Source of the DNA: JBEEJZ01 sp046046915
GTDB taxonomy: Bacteria; Pseudomonadota; Gammaproteobacteria; Burkholderiales; Burkholderiaceae_C
Direction: 5' to 3'
DNA: 14,763 nucleotides
Assembly (NCBI GenBank): GCA_046046915.1
Contig: JBJOIT010000061.1
Location: forward strand, 1-14,763
The notes beneath the pieces were generated by a model. It made no database searches and was not told the origin of the DNA. It worked only from the letters and a program-made list of their open reading frames with translations. Both the position numbers and the translations under genes were made by a program. Positions 6,396 to 14,100 of the stretch are shown here, in pieces; positions within the stretch are counted from its first letter, which is position 1; each line of letters opens with the position of its first letter.

Positions 6396-8231
6396 ATGAA
6401 ATTCACTCTCCACGCCCTTGCTCTAGCGGTTACTTTGGCGCTGGCCGGTCCGGTTACATCGGCGCAAAACCTGCCCTTAGCCCTGCGTGATGCCGCCCGC
6501 AAGGCGGTCGAAACCAACCCCGAGGTACAAGCCAAGTGGCATGCCTTTTTGCAGGCAGATGCAGAGCGTGATGCGGTGTCTGGCTCTTATCGCCCGCAAA
6601 TCGATATCGTGGCGGGCGCTGGGGTGGAAAGGCGTGAGACACCCACCGCCAATCTGGGCACTTACGGCATCGGCTCTGCGGCCGTGACGCTGACCCAAAT
6701 GCTGTTTGATGGCGCATTCACCCAAAGCGAAGTCGCCCGCGCAAGTCACGCCAAACTGGTGCGCTACTACGAGCTGATGGACGCCACCGAAACCATCACG
6801 CTTGAAGTCTCGCGCGCCTATGCCGACGTACTTCGGTACCGAGAACTGGTTGACTTGGCCAAGAACAACTACGCCTTGCACCGGCAAACCAGCGAGCAAA
6901 TCAACGAACGAGTGGCAGGTGGCGTGGGCCGCAAGGTCGATGCTGAGCAAGCCTCTGGCCGTTTGGCGCTGGCCGAGTCCAACCTGTTGACCGAATTGTC
7001 TAACCTGCACGACGTCAATGCCCGCTACCTGCGCCTGGTGGGTGAAGCACCACCTGCCAAACTGGGCGACCTGCCAGAAGAGCTCAAACTGCAAGGCATG
7101 CCGGCCAACATCAAGGCCGCCCTGGAGACCGCTTACCTCAACAACCCGGCCATGAATGCAGCCGTCGAAAACGTGGACGCCCAGCGTGCCCAGGTTCAGG
7201 CCCGCAAATCTGCCTTCGCGCCACGCGTGGACTTTCGGCTGCGCCAAGGCTTGGAGCGCAACCAAAGCGGCGTGATTGGAAATTACAGCGACACCTCGGC
7301 CCAGATTGTTTTGAACTACAACCTGTCTCGTGGCGGTGCCGACCAAGCGCGCGAGTTGCAGGCAGCACGTGCCGTCAACCAGGCCTTGGATTTGCAGGAA
7401 AAAGCCTGCCGCGACATTCGTCAGACCGTCACCATTGCTTTTAACGATGTCAAAAAGCTTGCGGAGCAAATGGGCTACCTCGACCAGCACCGTTTGTCCA
7501 CAGAAAAATCCCGCGAGGCCTATCGCCAGCAATTCGACATCGGCCAGCGCACCCTGCTTGACTTGCTGGACACGCAAAACGAGTTTTTTGAAGCCTCTAG
7601 GGCCTACGCCAATGCCCGCTACGACCGCGTGATTGCCGAAAGTCGTACCCTGGCTGGCGTGGGCGGCCTGACCAACGCACTCAATGTGGCCCGCGCAAAT
7701 CTGCCCTCTGCCCAAGACCTGGGACAAACCCGCCAGCGCGACCTGACCGGCATTTGCACCGTGCCTAACGACCTGAACATGGTGATCGACAAAGAAAAAC
7801 TGATGGCCGATGCGCCACCGGTGGCGCGTTTTCAACCGCCAGCACCTGTGGTAGCTCCCACGCCCAAAGCAGCGGCAGTGCCTGCCAAGGTCAGCTTCAA
7901 GAGCGACGCCTTTTTTGACTACAACAAGGCCACCCTCAAGCCCGAAGGCCAAGCCAAGCTGGCCGAATTTGCCACCAACATCAAGGCCGCCGGCCAGGAC
8001 AAAGACCCCCTCACCGCAGTGGGTCACACAGACTCGCGTGGCTCCGATGACTACAACCTGCGCTTGTCACTGGCCCGCGCCCGCTCGGTCAAGACCTACC
8101 TCGTGAGCCAGGGTCTGGATGCCCAACTCATCAGCACCGAAGGCCGTGGCGAGACCGAGCCCGTCGCCGACAACGCAACAGACGAAGGCCGCGCCCGTAA
8201 CCGGCGGGTGGATATCACCATTGGTAAATAA
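6396..8231 (+). CDS. TolC/LapE-family type I secretion outer-membrane channel fused to an OmpA domain
   Basis: This 611-residue protein begins with a clear signal peptide (cleavage near TSA-QN, about residue 23-24). Residues about 25-440 form a TolC-type outer-membrane efflux protein with two homologous halves. Examples are the first-half helices around LEVSRAYADVLRYRELV and the family signature FDIGQRTLLDLLDTQNE in the second. A Pro/Ala-rich linker (about 468-498) follows. Residues 499-611 are then an OmpA C-terminal peptidoglycan-binding domain, with GHTDSRGSDDYN, LSLARARSVKTYL and the ending RARNRRVDI. A TolC-type channel would export the adhesin through the outer membrane, and the OmpA part would tie the channel to the cell wall. 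TolC proteins usually end after the helical barrel at about 430-490 residues, so this is a fusion. It is divergent from lapG. Two cysteines (in KACRD and TGICTV) remain in the mature protein. The start has only a weak Shine-Dalgarno site. Confidence 0.9.
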   Translation: MKFTLHALALAVTLALAGPVTSAQNLPLALRDAARKAVETNPEVQAKWHAFLQADAERDAVSGSYRPQIDIVAGAGVERRETPTANLGTYGIGSAAVTLTQMLFDGAFTQSEVARASHAKLVRYYELMDATETITLEVSRAYADVLRYRELVDLAKNNYALHRQTSEQINERVAGGVGRKVDAEQASGRLALAESNLLTELSNLHDVNARYLRLVGEAPPAKLGDLPEELKLQGMPANIKAALETAYLNNPAMNAAVENVDAQRAQVQARKSAFAPRVDFRLRQGLERNQSGVIGNYSDTSAQIVLNYNLSRGGADQARELQAARAVNQALDLQEKACRDIRQTVTIAFNDVKKLAEQMGYLDQHRLSTEKSREAYRQQFDIGQRTLLDLLDTQNEFFEASRAYANARYDRVIAESRTLAGVGGLTNALNVARANLPSAQDLGQTRQRDLTGICTVPNDLNMVIDKEKLMADAPPVARFQPPAPVVAPTPKAAAVPAKVSFKSDAFFDYNKATLKPEGQAKLAEFATNIKAAGQDKDPLTAVGHTDSRGSDDYNLRLSLARARSVKTYLVSQGLDAQLISTEGRGETEPVADNATDEGRARNRRVDITIGK

Positions 8232-8240
8232 GCGGCTGTT

Positions 8241-8269
8241 TTCAATTTACTCAATGCGCTGAGTAAAAT
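8241..8269 (+). promoter_or_regulatory. Candidate sigma-70 promoter of the DUF4143 ATPase gene
   Basis: TTCAAT (8241-8246) and TAAAAT (8264-8269, five of six matches to TATAAT) are separated by exactly 17 bp. Transcription would start near 8276, giving a leader of about 16 bases. The first TTACTCA inverted repeat fills the space between -35 and -10, a classic repressor position. The -35 match is modest. Confidence 0.4.
8246..8267. repeat. Inverted repeat 1, operator-like (TTTACTCA-N6-TGAGTAAA)
   Basis: Perfect 8-bp arms (8246-8253 and 8260-8267) surround a 6-bp spacer. It shares its TTACTCA / TGAGTAA core and spacer length with the next repeat, exactly 22 bp downstream. Two turns of the helix put both sites on the same DNA face, as expected for two protein dimers binding side by side. 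Confidence 0.75.
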
Positions 8270-8291
8270 TACTCAATCAAATGAGTAATTT
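8266..8291. repeat. Inverted repeat 2, operator-like (AAATTACTCA-N6-TGAGTAATTT)
   Basis: Perfect 10-bp arms (8266-8275 and 8282-8291) surround a 6-bp spacer, and the right arm touches the ATG of the ATPase gene. There is no separate ribosome binding site: the only candidate is the GAG at 8283-8285 inside the arm. A bound protein would cover the transcription start. If transcription began further upstream, an RNA hairpin would hide the start region. Confidence 0.75.
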
Positions 8292-9497
8292 ATGGCACAC
8301 AGCTTTGAACGCGCCCAACTCCCTGACTTATTGACCCGCCTGAGGGAGCAGCGGCGTTTCTTGCAGGTCGTAGCCGGGCCGCGTCAGGTTGGCAAGAGCA
8401 CCTTGGTTCGGCAGGCGCTAGAAAAGTTAGGCTCTGACCCAAACCAGGCTCTGGCCCAGCACAGTGCCAGCGCCGATGGTCAAGCTGCCACCGGGCGGGC
8501 GTGGTTGGCATCGCAATGGGAGACAGCGCGTATGTTGGCCACGCAAGTGGGTGCCTGCGTGCTGGTGCTAGACGAAATTCAGCATGTGCCCGATTGGACT
8601 TCAGAGGTCAAACGCCTGTGGGACGAAGACACCGTTACCGGCCAAGACGTCCGCGCGGTGATCCTGGGGTCGGCCCCTCTGCTCATTGCACGGGGGCTGT
8701 CAGAAAGCATGGCTGGCCGCTTCGAAGTCACCCGCCTAGGGCATTGGCACTTCTGCGAAATGCGAGATGCATTCGGCTTCAGCCTGGAAGAATTCATTTT
8801 TTTCGGAGGCTACCCCGGCGCGGCGGATCTGATCCACCAACCCCAGCGTTGGGCCGCTTACGTCAACGATGCTCTCATCGAAACCACGATCGGCAAAGAC
8901 GTGCTGATGATGGCGCCCGTGCAAAAGCCGGCACTGTTACGCCGAGTATTTGACCTCGCGCGGCGCTACAGCGGCCAAATCTTGAGCTATCAAAAAATGC
9001 TCGGCCAACTAGATGACGCAGGCAACACCACCACCTTGGCCCACTACCTCGAATTGCTGGAGGGCGCAGGCATGGTGTGCGGCTTGCAAAAGTACGCCGG
9101 CCAGGTGGTCAGGCAACGCGGCTCCAGCCCCAAACTGCAGGTGTTTAACACCGCACTCATGGGCGCCGCTGCCATCCAGGCGGGCGAAGACCTGCCCAAG
9201 TTACAACAGCAACCCGAACGCTGGGGGCGCTTTGTGGAAAGTGCTGTGGGTGCAGAACTGTTGGCCCGCCACCCCCAACACAGTAGCCTGTCACCCGTGA
9301 TTCGTTACTGGAACAACGGTCAGCAAGAGGTGGACTTTGTGGTGCAACAGGGACAAGAGCTGCTGGCACTCGAGGTCAAGTCCGGGCTGGCCAGCAGGCC
9401 AGTGCCGGGCCTGGATGCATTTTTAAAAGTGGCACCTCAGGCAAAGCCTTTGGTGCTGGGGAGCGGAGGAATTCCTTTGCCCGTCTGGTTCAGCTGA
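8292..9497 (+). CDS. AAA_14 / DUF4143 family ATPase
   Basis: This 401-residue protein is a typical member of the AAA_14-DUF4143 family in length and layout. The ATPase part has Walker A GPRQVGKST (29-37), Walker B VLVLDE (90-95), a GSA sensor-like strand (126-128) and GGYPGA (172-177). The C-terminal DUF4143 part ends with EVDFV (346-350) and LEVKSG (360-365). That spacing fits the PD-(D/E)xK nuclease-like fold proposed for this family; whether it cuts DNA is not known. Family members are scattered among bacteria and archaea, often next to toxin-antitoxin genes, and their function is unsettled. The start is fixed by ATG 8292 directly after inverted repeat 2, with no good Shine-Dalgarno. Two tandem operator-like repeats suggest tight control, perhaps by the protein itself. 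It precedes hipB-hipA by 90 bp. Confidence 0.88.
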   Translation: MAHSFERAQLPDLLTRLREQRRFLQVVAGPRQVGKSTLVRQALEKLGSDPNQALAQHSASADGQAATGRAWLASQWETARMLATQVGACVLVLDEIQHVPDWTSEVKRLWDEDTVTGQDVRAVILGSAPLLIARGLSESMAGRFEVTRLGHWHFCEMRDAFGFSLEEFIFFGGYPGAADLIHQPQRWAAYVNDALIETTIGKDVLMMAPVQKPALLRRVFDLARRYSGQILSYQKMLGQLDDAGNTTTLAHYLELLEGAGMVCGLQKYAGQVVRQRGSSPKLQVFNTALMGAAAIQAGEDLPKLQQQPERWGRFVESAVGAELLARHPQHSSLSPVIRYWNNGQQEVDFVVQQGQELLALEVKSGLASRPVPGLDAFLKVAPQAKPLVLGSGGIPLPVWFS

Positions 9498-9547
9498 AAC
9501 CTGCGTCAGACCTCAGCCTAACGGCCCGAAAAAGCCGCTCAACATAC

Positions 9548-9585
9548 ATAGATATACTAAAAAAGAACTGCGTAGTAATATCTAT
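9548..9585. promoter_or_regulatory. Inverted repeat before hipB, probable autoregulatory operator
   Basis: Arms ATAGATAT (9548-9555) and ATATCTAT (9578-9585) are perfect 8-bp inverted copies separated by 22 bp. An inner ACTA / TAGT pair (9556-9559 and 9573-9576) extends the symmetry with a one-base slip. Two -10-like hexamers lie within it: TATACT (9553-9558) and TAATAT (9576-9581). Use of the second would start transcription at the ATG itself, giving a leaderless message. No Shine-Dalgarno is visible. HipB proteins are known to bind paired operators at their own promoter. Confidence 0.55.
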
Positions 9586-9587
9586 AA

Positions 9588-9944
9588 ATGCCCAAAAAGC
9601 CCACACCCACAGATGCACTGCCCAATGCGGTACGTGTGCAACTCAAAGAGCTTGGCAGTCAACTTGAAATTGCCCGTAAACGTCGGCGTGAACCACGGCG
9701 GCTCTGGGCAGAGCGCATGGGCATCACAGAACCCACACTTGCCCGGCTCGAAAAGGGCGACCCCTCTGTTTCCATGGGTGCATACGCCATGGCCTTGTGG
9801 CTGATGGGCCGCAGCCAAGCCCTGTCTACCCTGGCCGACCCGGCCCTGGACACCGGGGCACTTGAAACCGAAATCCGGTCTGCACAAATGCGCTCGGTGC
9901 GCAAACCTGCATCGGTGCTGAGCCGCTTGCACAACGCATCATGA
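9588..9944 (+). CDS. hipB: XRE-family regulator, HipB-like antitoxin
   Basis: This 118-residue small basic DNA-binding protein has an XRE/lambda-repressor type helix-turn-helix at about residues 20-76. The core is AERMGITEPTLARLEKGDP, where the second helix would read DNA. A roughly 40-residue C-terminal tail rich in charged residues may contact the toxin. It is expected to neutralise the HipA kinase encoded immediately downstream and to repress its own operon through the inverted repeat that ends two bases before its ATG. Its stop codon overlaps the hipA start (ATGA, 9941-9944), the usual coupling for hipBA pairs. Family assignment rests on the helix-turn-helix plus the neighbour; sequence similarity to E. 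coli HipB itself appears limited. Confidence 0.85.
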   Translation: MPKKPTPTDALPNAVRVQLKELGSQLEIARKRRREPRRLWAERMGITEPTLARLEKGDPSVSMGAYAMALWLMGRSQALSTLADPALDTGALETEIRSAQMRSVRKPASVLSRLHNAS

Positions 9945-11131
9945 ACTTGCCAGATACCCTCTTCCTGTGGTGGCTGGGCAGGCCCGATCAACCCGTTTAT
10001 GTGGGCGAGCTGCGCACGGTGCGCACGATGCGGGGCGTGTCACTGGCCTACGCCGCCAGTTGGTTGCAAAACGGTTTTGCTCTCAGCGAAGACCTGCCAC
10101 TGCGGTCAGGCGAGCACATGCCGACCGAAAAAGACACCGCGGCGGGTGCCGTAGACGACTCCCGCCCCGACCGCTGGGGCGAGCGGGTGATACGTTATAT
10201 CGACAAACCGCTACGCCTGGGATTACTTGATTTTCTGTATTGGTCGGGTGATGAGCGTTTTGGTGCGCTGGGTGTCTCTGTCTCGCCTTACCAATATGCG
10301 CCCCGGTGGTCCGGCCCGCTGCCTACGCTTGAAGACGTCCCCACTCTGCAAAGCCTCGTAGATCAAGTTCTGCGCAACGAACCCCTTGCCCCAGAACTGC
10401 AGCGCCTGATTGCGCCCGGCGGCACCCTGGGCGGTGCAAAGCCCAAGGCTCTGGCCATGATCGATGGTCAGGCATGGGTGATCAAGTTTCAGGAGCCCGC
10501 CGACCTGTTCAACACCCCTTTGGTAGAGCATGCCACCCTGACCCTGGCCGCCCTTGCCGGCATCCAGGTGGCTGAAACTCGCGTCATTACCTTGCCACAG
10601 AGCCGGCATGCTCTGGCCGTCAAACGGTTTGACAGGGCTCATGGCCAGCGGCTGCACGCCCTGTCTGCCCATGTGGTGCTGCGCGCTGCTGGCGAACCCA
10701 TGGGCTACCCGGAACTCGCCCAGTGGCTGCGTCGCCATGCGCCGGCATCCAGCTACCGCGCCCAGATGGCAGAGCTTTTCCGGCGCATGGTGTTCAACAT
10801 CCTCATCGACAACACCGATGACCACGAAAAAAACCATGTTGTCCTGATGAACGAGCAAGGGCAGTTCACTCTTTCACAAGCGTTTGATGTTCTGCCCATG
10901 GCACAAGGCCTGGCATACCAACAAATGCGTGTGGGGCGCGATGGCCTGGACGCCACCCTGGACAACGCCTTGAGCGAACACGCGCAATTCGGGCTGTCAT
11001 TGCCGGAAGCCAAAGCGCAGGTTCGTCAGGTTTCGCAAGTTACTCAGCACTGGAAAGCGCATTTCAGCGCCCTGGGTGTGAGAGTGCGGGATATGGATAC
11101 TTTAGCTGCTGGCATCGATAAGCCGCGTTGA
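9941..11131 (+). CDS. hipA: HipA-type serine/threonine kinase toxin
   Basis: This 396-residue protein is within the normal range for full-length HipA. HipA kinases phosphorylate translation-related targets (GltX in E. coli) and push cells into dormancy. The N-terminal domain contains DSRPDRWGERV (73-83). The kinase core has the flexible loop GGTLGGAKPKA (160-170), an ATP-contacting Lys in VIKF (180-183), KRFDR (228-232), the catalytic loop NTDDHEKNH (291-299) with candidate catalytic Asp293, and the metal-binding Asp316 in AFDVLP. The active site looks intact. At the E. coli Ser150 autophosphorylation position the aligned residue appears to be Thr162. Start ATG 9941 overlaps the hipB stop, so translation is probably coupled. 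The gene is convergent with the adhesin. The hairpin at 11146-11161 lacks a T-tract in its direction. Confidence 0.88.
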   Translation: MNLPDTLFLWWLGRPDQPVYVGELRTVRTMRGVSLAYAASWLQNGFALSEDLPLRSGEHMPTEKDTAAGAVDDSRPDRWGERVIRYIDKPLRLGLLDFLYWSGDERFGALGVSVSPYQYAPRWSGPLPTLEDVPTLQSLVDQVLRNEPLAPELQRLIAPGGTLGGAKPKALAMIDGQAWVIKFQEPADLFNTPLVEHATLTLAALAGIQVAETRVITLPQSRHALAVKRFDRAHGQRLHALSAHVVLRAAGEPMGYPELAQWLRRHAPASSYRAQMAELFRRMVFNILIDNTDDHEKNHVVLMNEQGQFTLSQAFDVLPMAQGLAYQQMRVGRDGLDATLDNALSEHAQFGLSLPEAKAQVRQVSQVTQHWKAHFSALGVRVRDMDTLAAGIDKPR

Positions 11132-11139
11132 TAGAAACC

Positions 11140-11161
11140 AAAAAAGGGGGCCGAAGCCCCC
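11140..11161 (-). terminator. Intrinsic terminator of the RTX adhesin gene
   Basis: On the minus strand a GGGGGC stem closes on GCCCCC around a TTCG loop, and six T residues follow directly. C(UUCG)G is an exceptionally stable RNA tetraloop. The hairpin begins 33 bases after the adhesin stop codon. In the plus direction no T-tract follows, so it would terminate hipA transcripts poorly. Confidence 0.85.
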
Positions 11162-11194
11162 ATCTGATGCACCTGGTAGTGCAACCACTGGCCA

Positions 11195-14100
11195 TCAAAT
11201 ATCGGTCTTCAGGTGACCATCAGTGAGCATTTTCTGAATAATCGTCTCTGTGCTCAGGCCGGTTCCAGACAATCCCAATTCTTGTCCGAATGCGTCCATG
11301 GCATTTCCCAACTTTGTGCCGCCAGAAATGGTGAGTGAATCGTCAAAAACGATTTGTTGCAGAGTACTGCCGGTTCCATCAACGTCGACCTGAAGTGCCA
11401 ACTTGTTGCCAACCTCAACAAACGACAGGCGACTTATCAAACTGGCAGCATTTTCAGGAAGGTCAACCAAGTCACGCAGATCGATAACGTCGCCGCCGCT
11501 GGCGCCATTAAAGTCGGTAATGTGGTCAATGGCCGTAGAGCCATCAACAACGTCCCCAGCCTGCCAACGGAACACATCCGCCCCCCCATTTCCGGTCAAA
11601 GTATCGTTGCCCGAGCCACCTGTTAGGGTGTTAGCGGCAGCGTTACCAATCAACACATCAACATAAGCTGAGCCAAGAACATTTTCAATACTTGAGTACG
11701 AGTCCCCAGCCGCAGCCCCAGCGAAATTATTGCCAAGGAGGTCGACCGTAACACCACTCGTTGCATCGGCGTAAGAAGCGGTGTCAGAGCCATCGCCACC
11801 ATCCAAAACGTCCCCGCCTTCGCCACCCTGGAGGATGTCGTCACCTGCTCCGCCCGAGATCGAGTCAATTCCTGCACCACCCGACAAGAGGTTGGCACCC
11901 GAATCGCCTGTAAGAGTGTCGTTATGGTCCGAACCAACAACGTTCTCGATATTCCTTAGATCGTCCTCGTCATTGTTGTCGACAGTTCCAGTGTGGGCGG
12001 TAAGATCCACGACAACGCCATTGGTTGCGTAACCATAGGACACAGTGTCCGCCCCCAAACCGCCGTCAAGGAAGTCATTTCCACCACCGCCAGAGATGGT
12101 ATCTGCGCTGGCAGAGCCAGTAATGGATTCCGCCGCTGAAGTACCGTTGAATTGATTCTGCCCATCTATCTTAACGTTGATGGTCTGCGTGGACGTGGTG
12201 TCACCATCCGCATCAATCAAATTGAACTGGAACTGCAGTGATGTGTCTTGAGGAACGATAGCAGGCACCATGAAACCCAGATCAGAGACTTTGAAAACGT
12301 CTCCGTCGTAAGTGCCCTCTGTACCGACCCCGCCGCCACTGTCTTTGGTCGAATCCAAGGATTCACCTAAAGCGCTTGAGCCGTCTCGATTGAGATTGAT
12401 CGCACTAAGTGGTGTGGTTGTTACACCTTCAGTGGAAGCGAGGATCTGAATTCCACTGATCTCCCAGCCCGTGTCCGTGCCAATGTTGTAGTCGTCGCTA
12501 TTGATGATCACCAATGCGTCGTTCGCATCAAGCGCCATAGTGCTGAAATCTGCAGGCAAAGCAGCCCCCGTGCTGCGATAAACATCGCCGCTGTCCACGA
12601 CGACAAGTTTTGTCGTTGTCGTGTACGAGGTTCGGGTAGCGTCGTCGTACTTCAGAAGCTTCAAGACCACCACAAGATCCTCGGTCGACCCAAACCCGTC
12701 GAGCTTCACATAAGCACCCACTGCAGTGGCTAAGGTAGCACTAGCAATCGGGCCTGTTGAGTTGTGTGGGTTTGAAGCGTACAGATCCACGTTCAAGACT
12801 TCGCCTGCTTGCATCGTATTGCCGTCAACACCCGCGTGTTCGCCGCTGGAAACCTGAACGACTGCGGGGTTGGTAACACCTACAAACGACTCGCCTGCAG
12901 CAAACGTTTTGTCGGAATAGGTGCCCGCGCCAATATCGATAGCACCACCACCGGGGTCAGAGCTTCCTGTGAACTTGGCGTAAAAGCCTGTAGTCAACTC
13001 TGCTACAGCAACCTCAGGGGACCCGCCTGCAATCAGCTGATACTCGTTCAAGCTAATGGCTTGACCGAGACTGAGCGTGCCATAGCCACTCAGCGCCTGA
13101 TCCATCGTGACGGTGTATGTCCCCGCGGCCTTGTCGAAAACAATGCTCCCAGTCACCGTTTTGGAGGTGCTCAGACCGGCGTCATAGGTCAAACTGAAAT
13201 TCGCTGTGAAAGTATCCGCAGTCTCACTTGTCGATGAAAGGGTGTGTGTTGTGATCCCACTGCCCACGGTAGCCGAATTGATCTGGAAACTCCGGAAGAC
13301 TGACGTCAACTGATCCGAGCCAATATCAAAATCGAACGTCCCTGTCCCAACGCGTGGCGCTGCACCTTGATTGGAGAAGATCAGATCGGTCTTGGATAGG
13401 ACGGATGGGCCGTCGTCCAAGAAGGAGACGGTCAGGGCCGAGGCCGAGGTCAGATCCTGAGTGGCGGTGTCGCCGTCACCGTCTGTGACGGTGGCATTGG
13501 CGGTGACGAACACCAGCTCGGTCGCAGAGTCAAAGGCGGTCAAATCCAGGCTCTCGTTGACGCCGGTGGATGCGTTCTCGGCACCACTGCCGTTGCCATG
13601 GTCAATGGCCAGATACTGCGCTAGAACCACTTGGCCGTTCGCGTCGATCTTCATAGCGAAGGCCACAGCGCCGCTAGCGTTTGCTGTGCCGTCACTGTTG
13701 CCCACGCGGCCCAAGAGAAGACCATTAGGCGCGTCGGTGTACAGGAAGATGATGTTGCCACCGGTCGCCTCCAGATTCGTCTTGACACCAACGAAGGCAG
13801 AACCATCAGAAGCCGTGAGGCGATAGCTGTTGACAGCTGTGCTGCCAGAGCCGTCGGCCCCGTAGGCAGCAGAGCCCGCCAGCAAAGCGCCTGAGGCCAC
13901 CACTGCAGAACCAATCAAGGTGCCCGAGACGCTGCCAAAGCCCGACAGCGTTGCACTGCTGTCGTCAGCAGCGGATGTCGATTGCACACCCGAGGTTTCG
14001 TCGTGGGTGATATCTGCCGCCACGCTGACGGACAAGGTACCCACGGCCGGGCCGTCATCTTCGAAGCTGATCTGGCCGGAGATATCTGCGGAGGTGCTGG

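Noticed and set aside
6477..8027. 516-codon open frame on the minus strand opposite the TolC-OmpA gene
   Set aside because: It is a shadow of the fusion gene, with Val/Gly/His-rich low-information sequence and no motif.
9521..9540. Terminator between the ATPase and hipB
   Set aside because: CGGC / GCCG gives only a four-base stem with no T-tract after it.
8232..9587. Insertion sequence or attachment site bordering the ATPase-hipBA block
   Set aside because: No transposase, integrase, tRNA or flanking direct repeat was seen; the inverted repeats are operator-like in position and size.
11146..11161. Terminator for hipA on the plus strand
   Set aside because: The hairpin is followed by CATCTGATGC on this strand, without a T-tract; the tract exists only for the minus-strand gene.
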